A stretch of 7,552 nucleotides of DNA, from contig JAUVKA010000189.1 of assembly GCA_030592205.1 (NCBI GenBank), forward strand, positions 1-7,552, read 5' to 3'. The stretch's first letter is position 1. Each line of letters begins with the position of its first letter. The DNA is from Bacteroidota bacterium (GTDB lineage Bacteria > Bacteroidota > Bacteroidia > Bacteroidales > UBA12481). Below the pieces are notes generated by a model that saw nothing but the letters and a program-made list of their open reading frames with translations, had not been told where the DNA came from and ran no database searches. Below are positions 1 to 7,147 of this stretch, piece after piece. A program made the position numbers and the translations under genes.

Positions 1-1079
1 CCAATAATCCCGATTATTGCGTTTTTTGGAATATTGAGGTTCATCTTGTCGATGAGCAGACGTTTACCATATCCTTTGCTGAGATTTTCAATGTCAATCA
101 CTGAATCCCCTAATCGTGGTCCGGGTGGAATAAAGAGCTCAAGGTTGGCTTCTTTTTCTTTTACCTCGGCACTACTCATGACCTCATAGGCATTCAAACG
201 GGCTTTGCCTTTAGCACGACGGGCTTTGGGTGCCAATCGACTCCATTCCAACTCTCGTTTTAATATTTTATGTCGTTTCGATTCAGCCTTTTGCTCATTG
301 GCCATACGATTGGTTTTCTGTTCTAGCCAACTGCTGTAATTACCTTCCCATGGTATTCCTTCACCACGATCGAGCTCCAGAATCCAACCAGCCACGTTGT
401 CGAGAAAATATCGATCGTGAGTAACAGAAATGACTGTCCCAGGGAAATTTTTTAATAATTGCTCCAGCCAGTGAACACTTTCTGCATCCAAATGGTTCGT
501 AGGTTCATCAAGCAGGAGAATATCCGGCTTGCTCAGCAGAAGTCGGCACAATGCTACCCGGCGTCGTTCACCACCGGAAAGAATGCTTACGGCTGTATCA
601 TCAGGAGGACATCTCAAAGAATCCATTGCTACTTCCAGGGTATGATCCAGGTCCCATGCTCCCAGCTGATCCATTTTCTCCAACAGTTCACCCTGATCCT
701 CAATCAGCTTCATCATTTCATCATCATCCATCGGTTCAGCCAATTTAGCTGATACGGTTTCATAGGCATTTACTACATCCACGATGTGCTGAACACCCTC
801 CTGAACCACTTCCTTTACGGTTTTTGTCTCATCCAATTCAGGTTCCTGCGATAGATACCCTATCTTATACTCTTTATCGAAGGTGACCTGTCCCTGGATA
901 TTTGAGTCAAGACCGGCTATAATTTTTAAAAGACTGGATTTTCCGGATCCGTTTAATCCGATAACACCAATTTTAGCCCCATAGAAAAATGAAAGCCAGA
1001 TGTTTTTTAAGACTTGTTTGTTTGGGGGGAAGGTTTTGGAGACTCCTTCCATTGAGAAGATTATTTTTCTATCCTGCAT
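1..1079 (-). CDS. ettA: Energy-dependent translational throttle protein EttA (ABC-F ATPase), N-terminal 359 codons, truncated by window edge
   Basis: Read on the minus strand from ATG at 1079-1077, the frame stays open to the left edge for 359 codons; E. coli EttA is about 555 residues, so roughly the last third is missing. The first ATP-binding domain is complete: Walker A GLNGSGKS at residues 41-48, signature LSGGE at 167-171, Walker B ILLLDEP at 187-193 and the switch His in THDR near 221. The EttA-specific stretches GIPWEGNYSSWLEQK (about 241-255) and LFIPPGPRLGD (about 315-325) separate it from other ABC-F proteins, and the second ABC domain begins near 327. EttA is a cytoplasmic, soluble ABC-F factor known to bind the ribosomal E site and couple translation to the ATP/ADP ratio. 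An in-frame stop lies eight codons upstream with no other ATG between, fixing the start. The AGGAA before the ATG is too close to be an ordinary ribosome binding site. Confidence 0.95.
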   Translation of the reverse strand, partial: MQDRKIIFSMEGVSKTFPPNKQVLKNIWLSFFYGAKIGVIGLNGSGKSSLLKIIAGLDSNIQGQVTFDKEYKIGYLSQEPELDETKTVKEVVQEGVQHIVDVVNAYETVSAKLAEPMDDDEMMKLIEDQGELLEKMDQLGAWDLDHTLEVAMDSLRCPPDDTAVSILSGGERRRVALCRLLLSKPDILLLDEPTNHLDAESVHWLEQLLKNFPGTVISVTHDRYFLDNVAGWILELDRGEGIPWEGNYSSWLEQKTNRMANEQKAESKRHKILKRELEWSRLAPKARRAKGKARLNAYEVMSSAEVKEKEANLELFIPPGPRLGDSVIDIENLSKGYGKRLLIDKMNLNIPKNAIIGII

Positions 1080-1107
1080 TTCCTGATTCTTAGTGTTTGA
1101 TTACTAC

Positions 1108-1137
1108 ATTAAAGTTTGCAAAATGCAAAATATTAAT
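1108..1137. repeat. AT-rich inverted repeat between the lipoprotein gene and ettA
   Basis: TTTGCA (1115-1120) and TGCAAA (1124-1129) can form a 6-bp stem around a 3-base loop. Outer arms ATTAA (1108-1112) and TTAAT (1133-1137) can extend it across a small internal bulge. It lies in the 84-base gap between the two minus-strand genes. There is no clear U-tract after it in the minus-strand direction, so a classic intrinsic terminator is doubtful; it may be a weak attenuator, a protein site or chance in AT-rich DNA. Confidence 0.35.
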
Positions 1138-1163
1138 CACATAACAACCCTGGTAAGCACTCG

Positions 1164-2270
1164 CTAATCCGGAAATATTTCTTTGATCTTTTTATCTAAT
1201 TGTCCACGACCCATAATCTTATCTATAATAATTCCATTTGGATTAATCAAATAATATGTTGGTATGAAGTAAACATTGTATGTCATTGGAACATCACCCT
1301 CAAAACCCTTTAAATCAGATACTGTAGTCCATATCATACTGTCTTTTTTTACGGTATTTGCCCAATCTTCTCTGTTTTTATCAAGTGAGATACTTATGAT
1401 TTCAAATCCTCTGTCCTGATATGCCCTGTAGTTCTTTAACAGATTTGGATTTTCCATACGACAAGGCCCGCAATTTGAACTCCAAAAATCAAGTAAGATA
1501 TACTTATCCTTAAAAGTGCTCAATCCAACTAAATTGCCATCCAGGTCTGGTAATTGAAAGTCTTTTGCTTTATCTCCAATTTTGAAATCCGTGCTTAATT
1601 CCAAGAATTTTCTGACAGTTGCACCATATTTAGTGGATTGCATTTCAGGACTTAAATTTTCATAAAGTTCTTTCGTTCTCGCTTTGGGTATTGTGAATTT
1701 CATTAATTTTTTCAAGGTAATAACACTAAATAATTCATCAGGATTGCTTTGTACATAATTGATTTCTACATCTGTAATCGCTTGCTCAACTTCTTTTCCT
1801 TTATTACGCACTGCCAATCTCTGTTCTGTATCTTCTCTTGGCAAAGACCTGTATTCATTCTGAATACTATCAAGCTTGGTTTTTAAATGAATTTTACTGG
1901 CATCTAAGGAATCTGCTTGTTTTTGAATTTCAGAACCTTCAACCCTGGCGTTCATTAGTTTACCATTCTCTGCCCGAATATGCACAAGCTTACTTTCTTT
2001 CCAAAAGTGCCTATAGTCAACATCCTCTCTGCTTTTGATAACCGGCCTGATCATAAAATGAGTCGGTTCATCTGTTTCAACTGAAAAAACAAGATTATTA
2101 CTGATGATGTATCCAGAATCAGTGATCTCTTTTTCTAAATCCATCAGATAGATTTTTGTACTATCAGCAAAACCTGTTGTTTCAATAATTATTTCAGATT
2201 GCTTATTGCTCTGGTTACAAGCTATCAAGAAGGCGAAAAGCAGAATTGGTAAGTAAATGTAGTTTTTCAT
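1164..2270 (-). CDS. TlpA/ResA-type thiol-disulfide oxidoreductase lipoprotein (DUF4369-like N-terminus plus thioredoxin domain)
   Basis: The protein is 368 residues from ATG at 2270. I chose this start over a TTG seven codons upstream because it puts a normal lipoprotein signal peptide at the N-terminus: MKNY, a hydrophobic stretch, then a lipobox FLIAC with the lipidated Cys at 18. Residues about 25-110 resemble the beta-rich DUF4369 domain found at the front of Bacteroidota TlpA-like lipoproteins. A charged, probably helical linker covers about 115-225. From about 231 a thioredoxin fold follows: GDKAKDFQLPDLDG opening, redox motif CGPC at 267-270 preceded by DFWSSN, and the cis-Pro loop IPT at 336-338. 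Members of this family are membrane-anchored and reduce or exchange disulfides outside the cytoplasm, for example in cytochrome c maturation or stress response; the partner here cannot be told. It ends with TAG 84 bases before ettA and is transcribed away from the sugar-acid gene set. Confidence 0.88.
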   Translation of the reverse strand: MKNYIYLPILLFAFLIACNQSNKQSEIIIETTGFADSTKIYLMDLEKEITDSGYIISNNLVFSVETDEPTHFMIRPVIKSREDVDYRHFWKESKLVHIRAENGKLMNARVEGSEIQKQADSLDASKIHLKTKLDSIQNEYRSLPREDTEQRLAVRNKGKEVEQAITDVEINYVQSNPDELFSVITLKKLMKFTIPKARTKELYENLSPEMQSTKYGATVRKFLELSTDFKIGDKAKDFQLPDLDGNLVGLSTFKDKYILLDFWSSNCGPCRMENPNLLKNYRAYQDRGFEIISISLDKNREDWANTVKKDSMIWTTVSDLKGFEGDVPMTYNVYFIPTYYLINPNGIIIDKIMGRGQLDKKIKEIFPD

Positions 2271-2386
2271 AAGCTTAAGTTTTAATATCAATTAATCCTG
2301 ACTATAAACTTAGTTGAAAATTTGATGCAATACTAGTTTGACCACCATAATCTGATGATAGAATCGTTATCTTTATTGATTCTCCA

Positions 2387-2394
2387 TATCTTTG
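2387..2394 (+). promoter_or_regulatory. Possible Bacteroidota -7 promoter element ahead of the plus-strand gene set
   Basis: TATCTTTG matches the Bacteroidota -7 consensus TAnnTTTG exactly. It lies in the gap between the minus-strand lipoprotein gene and the plus-strand genes, where a promoter for the latter would be expected. I see no convincing TTG -33 box at the usual spacing upstream (about 2365-2369), and transcription from it would start about at the ATG at 2399. An 8-base degenerate match in AT-rich DNA can be chance. Confidence 0.35.
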
Positions 2395-2398
2395 TTAA

Positions 2399-2677
2399 AT
2401 GACCAGCAGAAACCTCGTTAAGAAAACACTGATTCGGGATTATTGTGAAATTGCCCGGCAGAATTTACTCCCTTCAGGAACAACTACTGAAATTGAAGAG
2501 GCTGTTATTAATTTTCATAATAAGCTGTATCAGAATGGTGGTATAATCGCCCAGTGCGAATTCGGTCCTGCCGCAAGGCCTGAGAATGTTATGAAGGTTT
2601 TTGAGACTTGGGATTTCGGGACTCGGAGACTAAATACAAAATTACAAACTGATGAAAAAAATTGTCACATTTGGTGA
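2399..2677 (+). pseudogene. Probable C-terminal remnant of a uroporphyrinogen decarboxylase (URO-D)-family gene
   Basis: An open frame of 92 codons starts at ATG 2399, directly after an in-frame TAA, and overlaps the start of kdgK by 26 bases. Residues about 23-70 look like the end of a URO-D-family protein: a QNLLPSGT segment, then an EIEEAV helix, a GGIIAQCEFGP strand/loop, and PENVMKVFETW. URO-D-family proteins are usually about 340-370 residues, so some 270 N-terminal residues with most of the active site are missing, and I see no continuation in the other plus-strand frames upstream. The last 15 or so residues run into kdgK in another frame and do not look native. No Shine-Dalgarno precedes the ATG. 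URO-D relatives include the heme-pathway decarboxylase and corrinoid-linked methyltransferases; the former role here cannot be told. The alternative is a small expressed protein or leader ORF. The family call is from motif memory, not a search. Confidence 0.45.
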
Positions 2678-3683
2678 AGTAATGTTGCGCCTGGCAGCTC
2701 CTGACTATATGAGGTTTTCGCAGACCTCCCATCTTGTGTCGACTTTTGGAGGGGGGGAAGCTAATGTGGCTGTATCCCTTGCCAATTTTGGAATGCCCGT
2801 TAGCTTTATTACACGCTTACCTGAAAATGACATAGGTTATTGGTGTGAGAAAGAGATAAGGAAACACGGAGTCTGTACAAAGGATATTGTGTGGGGTGGT
2901 GAAAGACTTGGAATATACTTTCTTGAAACCGGAGCAGTCAGCAGGGGAAGCAATGTTGTTTATGACAGGTCTTTCTCTGCTGTTTCTGAAATATGTCCCG
3001 GGATGATTGATTGGGATGAGGTATTTAGAGATGTTCATTGGTTTCACTGGACCGGAATCACACCTGCCATTTCAGAAGGCGCCGCTCAGGTTTGTTTGGA
3101 GGGTGCAAAAGAAGCTAATAAAAAAGGTATAACTGTTTCGTGTGATCTGAATTTCAGAAAAAAACTCTGGAAGTGGGGAAAAAGTGCAGGAGAGATTATG
3201 CCTGATCTGGTAAAGGAATGTGACATAATCTCAGGAAATGAAGAAGACGCTGAAAAAGTGTTTGGTATTAAACCTGAAGGTGTGGATGTGATAAAAGGTG
3301 AAATTAATGCAGGCGCTTATGAATCAGTGACAAAGCAACTTATGAAGCGTTTCACGAAAGCAAAAAAGGTAGTTATTACATTAAGGGGTTCTGTCAGTGC
3401 TAACCATAATACCTGGTCAGGAGTGCTATTCAATGGAAGTGAATTGCTGGAATCTCCTGAATATCAGATCACTCACATTGTTGACAGGGTTGGAGGCGGA
3501 GACTCCTTTATGGCAGGTCTGATTTATGGTCTCATTACTTATAAAGATGATCAGAAAGCACTGGATTTTGCCGTAGCTGCCTCATGTTTGAAACATACTA
3601 TTTATGGTGATTTTAATATGGTATCGGCAGGTGAAGTTGAAAAACTTATGAAAGGTGATACTTCAGGCCGTGTTTCCAGATAA
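2652..3683 (+). CDS. kdgK: 2-keto-3-deoxygluconate kinase (2-dehydro-3-deoxygluconokinase), PfkB/ribokinase family
   Basis: The 343-residue protein is full length for the family. It should phosphorylate 2-keto-3-deoxy-D-gluconate with ATP to KDPG in the cytoplasm, the entry to the lower Entner-Doudoroff route for hexuronates such as pectin- or alginate-derived sugars. The N-terminal PfkB substrate region GGGEANVAVSLANFG is at 33-47. DLNFRKKLW at 165-173 and GNEEDAEKVFG at 195-205 are typical of Bacteroidota KDG kinases. The C-terminal PfkB signature DRVGGGDSF at 278-286 holds the catalytic base Asp284 and anion-hole glycines, and the tail HTIYGDFN is conserved. The ATG at 2652 begins MKKIVTFGEVMLRLAAP, the usual start of this group; no Shine-Dalgarno is seen. 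It is the first intact gene of the plus-strand set. No KDPG aldolase gene, its common partner, is present in the window. The kinase family is certain, and KDG is the likely rather than proven substrate. Confidence 0.88.
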   Translation: MKKIVTFGEVMLRLAAPDYMRFSQTSHLVSTFGGGEANVAVSLANFGMPVSFITRLPENDIGYWCEKEIRKHGVCTKDIVWGGERLGIYFLETGAVSRGSNVVYDRSFSAVSEICPGMIDWDEVFRDVHWFHWTGITPAISEGAAQVCLEGAKEANKKGITVSCDLNFRKKLWKWGKSAGEIMPDLVKECDIISGNEEDAEKVFGIKPEGVDVIKGEINAGAYESVTKQLMKRFTKAKKVVITLRGSVSANHNTWSGVLFNGSELLESPEYQITHIVDRVGGGDSFMAGLIYGLITYKDDQKALDFAVAASCLKHTIYGDFNMVSAGEVEKLMKGDTSGRVSR

Positions 3684-3720
3684 TAAGAGAAGTGACTAAA
3701 ATACAATTGGCAGGATTAAA

Positions 3721-3725
3721 AAGGA
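3721..3725 (+). promoter_or_regulatory. Ribosome binding site of the aldo/keto reductase gene
   Basis: AAGGA lies six bases before the ATG at 3732, in the 48-base gap after kdgK. It supports that start and is one of only two clear Shine-Dalgarno sequences in this gene set. Confidence 0.6.
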
Positions 3726-3731
3726 AAAATT

Positions 3732-4712
3732 ATGAAATATCGAAAAATTGGCAAGTGGGGAGTTAAAATTAGTGAAATAGGTCTTGGCAGCTATCTGACC
3801 ATTGGTTTCAAGAATGAAAAAAAAACCACAACAGATACAATCAACAAATACTATGATAGCGGGGTAAATTTCTTTGATACGGCAGATGTTTATAATAACG
3901 GAGAGGCTGAACGGGCTCTGGGAGAATGTCTATCCGGTTTTCCCCGGCATAATTTATTTATTCTATCCAAATGCTGGGCTCCTATGTCTGATAATATCAA
4001 TGATCGCGGACTTTCTGCCAAACATATTATTGAGTCATGCCATAGAAGTTTAAAACGGTTGGGTACAGATTATTTAGATGTTTTCATGTGTCACCGGCCT
4101 GATCCGGATACCCCGTTGGAAGAAACCATAAGAGCAATGGAAGATCTTATTCGACAGGGAAAAGTATTATACTGGGGTATTAGTGAATGGCCTGCCCATC
4201 TGATTACACGAGCCAACAGGGTAGCTGCTGAAATTGGAGCGAGGCCAATAACTGTTAGCGAACCCAGATATAGTTTACTTTACAGATTCCCGGAGAGGAA
4301 TTTGTTCCCGGCTACTGAAGCAGAAGGAATCGGTAATGTGGTTTTCTCTTCACTGGCTCACGGTATGTTAACCGGAAAATATAAACCAGGGGAAAAAGCC
4401 CCTGACGGAACGCGTGCCGCCGATAGTGATACCAATACCGTAATTAATAACCTGTACTGGACGGAAGAGAATAAAAGGAGAGGACAGGAATTGGTAAAAA
4501 TAGCTTCTGAAATTGGAGTGACAGCTGCTCAATTATCAATTGCCTGGTGTCTTAAGAATCCGGCAGTTACCAGTGTAATTACAGCTGCAACCAATCTTTC
4601 CCAGGCTGAAGATAATCTAAAGGCGGTTGACATTGAAATTACAGATGAGGTAATGAATAAGCTTAGTGAAATTTATCCTCCGGTTGAAACAGTAGAAAGT
4701 GAAGGCAAATAA
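3732..4712 (+). CDS. Aldo/keto reductase (NADP(H)-type, Kv-beta/YghZ-like)
   Basis: The 326-residue protein is a single TIM-barrel oxidoreductase of normal length and is probably cytoplasmic. The catalytic tetrad is visible: Asp49 and Tyr54 in FFDTADVYNNGEAE, Lys80 in ILSKCW, and His121 in DVFMCHRPD. The opening MKYRKIGKWGVKISEIGLGS is the standard first strands of the family. WGISEWPAHLI, then the GMLTGKY segment and the late SVITAATNLSQAEDNLKA stretch, which normally binds the NADP 2'-phosphate side, resemble the Kv-channel beta-subunit/YghZ branch. The family interconverts aldehydes or ketones and alcohols. In this setting a sugar, sugar lactone or keto-sugar substrate is plausible, but that is inference. 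Its TAA shares a base with the next gene's ATG, so the two are probably translated together. A run of nine A at 3817-3825 in codons 28-31 leaves the frame intact. Confidence 0.9.
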   Translation: MKYRKIGKWGVKISEIGLGSYLTIGFKNEKKTTTDTINKYYDSGVNFFDTADVYNNGEAERALGECLSGFPRHNLFILSKCWAPMSDNINDRGLSAKHIIESCHRSLKRLGTDYLDVFMCHRPDPDTPLEETIRAMEDLIRQGKVLYWGISEWPAHLITRANRVAAEIGARPITVSEPRYSLLYRFPERNLFPATEAEGIGNVVFSSLAHGMLTGKYKPGEKAPDGTRAADSDTNTVINNLYWTEENKRRGQELVKIASEIGVTAAQLSIAWCLKNPAVTSVITAATNLSQAEDNLKAVDIEITDEVMNKLSEIYPPVETVESEGK

Positions 4713-5722
4713 TGAATAAGAAAATTATTTTTAAGATCACTGATTATATTGAAAGAGATTTGAAATGGGAAGAGCAGGAATGTAAAAAGCTCGGAATCGA
4801 TTTTCATTACTACCAGATGAAAAATGCTTCGCCTTCAGATTTAATAAAAAATTTCAAAAATGCTGATATCATTCTTACGAATATGGCAGATTTTACTGCT
4901 GAAGTACTGGATGGTCTTGAAAATGTAAAAGTATTGCTAAGACACGGCATTGGTTATGATAATGTTGATGTGGAAGCTGCAAGCAGGAATGGAATTGTAT
5001 TTGCGAATGAAGCTACTGCTTCCAGTGATGATGTCGCAGAGCATGCAATTATGCTGATATTGGAAACCTTCCGTAAAAGAAAGTTACAGGATAAAGTCTT
5101 AAATAGATGGATCTACTCAAGAGAATGGAGTTCTGAGGATATTTATCCTATGCACAGGATGAAAGGTAAAACTCTTGGTATTATTGGATGTGGTAATATT
5201 GGTTCCCTTGTTTTAAAGAAAATGAGTGGTTTTGAAATGAGAATTCTTGTTTGCGACCCATATCTGAGCGAAGAAAGATATAAAGAACTGGGTATTGAAC
5301 ATATGCCATTTGATGATGTAATTAGAGAATCAGATATTATTACAATCCATGTGCCTGTGACAGAAGAAACACGAGGTTTATTTCATCTTGAGAAGTTCAG
5401 GTTAATGAAAAAATCAGCCGTGATAATTAATACTGCCCGTGGTCCTGTATTAAGTAATGATGATTTGATAACAGCCTTAAAGACAGGTGTTATTTCCGGT
5501 GCAGGGATTGATGTATATGAAACAGAACCGCCACATCCTGACTCTGAAATTATTACTATGGACAATGTTATTCTTTCGCCTCATATTGCCTGGTACAGCG
5601 AGGAAGGCGGATGGGATATCCGGTATATGATTATGGATGATGTAAAGTCTTTTCTTGAGGGGAAACCACCACGATTTGTTATAAACCCGGAAGTATTGGA
5701 AAGCTCCGGATTAGTTTTCTAA
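4712..5722 (+). CDS. D-2-hydroxyacid dehydrogenase, NAD-dependent (CtBP/PGDH-like, no ACT domain)
   Basis: This 336-residue protein has the two-domain layout of D-isomer-specific 2-hydroxyacid dehydrogenases. The substrate-binding part contains LLRHGIGYDNVDVEAA at about 75-90 and DDVAEHAIMLIL at 106-117. The Rossmann motif GCGNIG is at 159-164 and is followed by Asp182 at the end of the second strand, which favours NAD over NADP. Catalytic residues are Arg243 (NTARGPVL), Glu272 (DVYETEPP) and His291 (LSPHIAWYS). The protein ends soon after the NAD domain and so lacks the ACT regulatory domain of many phosphoglycerate dehydrogenases. It should reduce a 2-keto acid to a D-2-hydroxy acid or the reverse; glyoxylate/hydroxypyruvate or a sugar-derived keto acid are reasonable guesses. 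The gene starts in a TAATG overlap with the aldo/keto reductase, implying translational coupling and possibly consecutive steps. Confidence 0.9.
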   Translation: MNKKIIFKITDYIERDLKWEEQECKKLGIDFHYYQMKNASPSDLIKNFKNADIILTNMADFTAEVLDGLENVKVLLRHGIGYDNVDVEAASRNGIVFANEATASSDDVAEHAIMLILETFRKRKLQDKVLNRWIYSREWSSEDIYPMHRMKGKTLGIIGCGNIGSLVLKKMSGFEMRILVCDPYLSEERYKELGIEHMPFDDVIRESDIITIHVPVTEETRGLFHLEKFRLMKKSAVIINTARGPVLSNDDLITALKTGVISGAGIDVYETEPPHPDSEIITMDNVILSPHIAWYSEEGGWDIRYMIMDDVKSFLEGKPPRFVINPEVLESSGLVF

Positions 5723-5759
5723 TATTGATGCAAATAATTTCTAAACAGAGAATTAAATC

Positions 5760-7115
5760 ATGAATAATAATATTTCTGATACCCTCTATGCCGGCACAGC
5801 TCGTATAAACATAAACCCATCCGGTAGTTGTCTTCTGGACGGTTTTGCCGGTCGAGACCACGGATCTGAAGGTATCCACGACAATCTGTATGTTACTGCT
5901 CTTGCCCTATCCAGACATGAAAAAATATTAGTTATTATCGGCGTAGATATTCTGGGGCTTAATAATGAGCAAATGGATAAAATATGGATATTGGCTAAAA
6001 AAAGACTTAATTTAAAGCCGGACCAACTATTTATCAATTGCTCACATACCCACGCCGGTCCGGAGGTTCGTCCGTCGTTTAACCATGAAACCTGTGCTCC
6101 CGGGGAAGTCGGCAAGCCAGACCCCGCCTATATTGACGAACTTATTGAAAAAATTATTCGTTCGGCAAATGAAGCATTAATAAACCTTATACCGGCGGAG
6201 GCAAGCTGGGGGATTGGAGAAACATTTATTGGCATAAATCGTCGAGCTCCGGACATCAGCATTTACTCACAGCAGGCTACCGGATATGAAAATTTTCCCA
6301 ATCCGGAAAAAGAAATTGACAGAAGCTGTCCGGTTATCCTTTTCAAAGATAAAAAAGGAAAGCCAATTTCACTGGTGTTCGGTGCATCCTGCCATCCCAC
6401 CACCATGCGTTATGATAACTACCTTATTTCGGCCGAATTTCCAGGAGTAGCCCGGCGAATACTTGAAGAAAACCTCGATGGAGCGCCGTCTTTGTTTCTT
6501 CAGGGCATTGCAGGAGATGTTAAGCCGCGCCAGGTTGTTGAAGGGAATGGTTTCCGAAGCGGAAATTTTGATGACATTGAAATAGTGGGAAAAGAATTAG
6601 CTGCCGATGTAAAAACTACTATAAAAAATGGTCTCAAACCTCTTGATATCAGAATCGGAACATCTTTAAAAAGAGTAGCGCTTCCTTTTGATAAAACATG
6701 GAATGAAGAGACTTATCGTCGTTATGCCAGGAAGGAGGAGGCGAAATACAGGCGTGTCTGGGCCAATTACTGGCTTAAAAAATTGAGTAAAGGAGAATCC
6801 ATGCTCTCTTCCATTGACCTTACGCTTTCAATTGTTGAATTGTCCTCTGAACTTCGCTTTCTTGGAATTGCAGGAGAATTGCTAACCGATATTGGACTCA
6901 AAATCAAACATCAATTTAAAGAAGGAATTACCTTGCCCTTTGGGTATACCAATGGAGAAGTCGCTTATATCCCGGATGCAGAAGCTCTTAGAGAAGGAGG
7001 ATATGAGGCAATTGAAACGGTCTTCTTTTATTACGATAAGCCGGCACCTTTTATTCTGGAAATTGAAGAAATTATTTTATCAGGTTTTGAAGATTTAAAT
7101 AGAAATATTGTTTGA
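5760..7115 (+). CDS. Neutral/alkaline ceramidase-fold protein, likely a divergent cytoplasmic metallohydrolase of unknown substrate
   Basis: The 451-residue protein resembles the N-terminal catalytic domain of neutral ceramidases (PF04734), which are much longer because of an added C-terminal domain. The start MNNNISDTLYAGTARININP contains the family's opening AGxARxxI(T/N)P. Candidate zinc ligands line up by eye with those of known ceramidases: His96/His98 in NCSHTHAGP, His212 in GASCHPTTM, Glu373 in IAGELLTD and Tyr415 in REGGYEA. The ceramidase nucleophile, Ser in a GDVSPN/GNLSPN-type motif, appears as Lys255 in IAGDVKPR. There is no signal peptide or membrane segment, whereas true ceramidases are secreted or membrane-bound. 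Ceramide is therefore an unlikely substrate; a small sugar-derived amide or ester is possible but unproven. The gene follows the dehydrogenase by 37 bases and precedes the aminotransferase by 32, with no clear Shine-Dalgarno. Its reading frame is intact. Confidence 0.78.
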   Translation: MNNNISDTLYAGTARININPSGSCLLDGFAGRDHGSEGIHDNLYVTALALSRHEKILVIIGVDILGLNNEQMDKIWILAKKRLNLKPDQLFINCSHTHAGPEVRPSFNHETCAPGEVGKPDPAYIDELIEKIIRSANEALINLIPAEASWGIGETFIGINRRAPDISIYSQQATGYENFPNPEKEIDRSCPVILFKDKKGKPISLVFGASCHPTTMRYDNYLISAEFPGVARRILEENLDGAPSLFLQGIAGDVKPRQVVEGNGFRSGNFDDIEIVGKELAADVKTTIKNGLKPLDIRIGTSLKRVALPFDKTWNEETYRRYARKEEAKYRRVWANYWLKKLSKGESMLSSIDLTLSIVELSSELRFLGIAGELLTDIGLKIKHQFKEGITLPFGYTNGEVAYIPDAEALREGGYEAIETVFFYYDKPAPFILEIEEIILSGFEDLNRNIV

Positions 7116-7135
7116 AATTGTAATTTTATTTAATC

Positions 7136-7140
7136 AGGAG
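7136..7140 (+). promoter_or_regulatory. Ribosome binding site of the DegT-family aminotransferase gene
   Basis: AGGAG lies seven bases before the ATG at 7148. It is the strongest Shine-Dalgarno sequence in the window and fixes the start of the partial gene that follows. Confidence 0.65.
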
Positions 7141-7147
7141 TTATAAA

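Noticed and set aside
459..752. Plus-strand open frames at 230-424, 459-752 and 551-748
   Set aside because: They lie antisense to ettA, whose minus-strand frame carries unmistakable ABC-F motifs; their translations show no domain features.
1080..1163. Intrinsic terminator after the TlpA-like gene
   Set aside because: The inverted repeat here is AT-rich and lacks a U-tract on the minus strand, so I list it only as a repeat.
2271..2291. Longer start (TTG at 2291) for the TlpA-like lipoprotein
   Set aside because: It would add seven residues before a complete signal peptide; ATG at 2270 gives the normal N-terminus.
3817..3825. Run of nine A in the aldo/keto reductase gene, and a run of seven G at 2751-2757 in kdgK, as phase-variation tracts
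   Set aside because: Both encode conserved or ordinary residues in intact frames of metabolic enzymes, and short homopolymers like these are expected; nothing suggests switching.
5786..6115. Minus-strand 109-codon open frame
   Set aside because: It is antisense to the well-supported ceramidase-fold gene, covers its SHTHAGP region, and has no recognisable motif.
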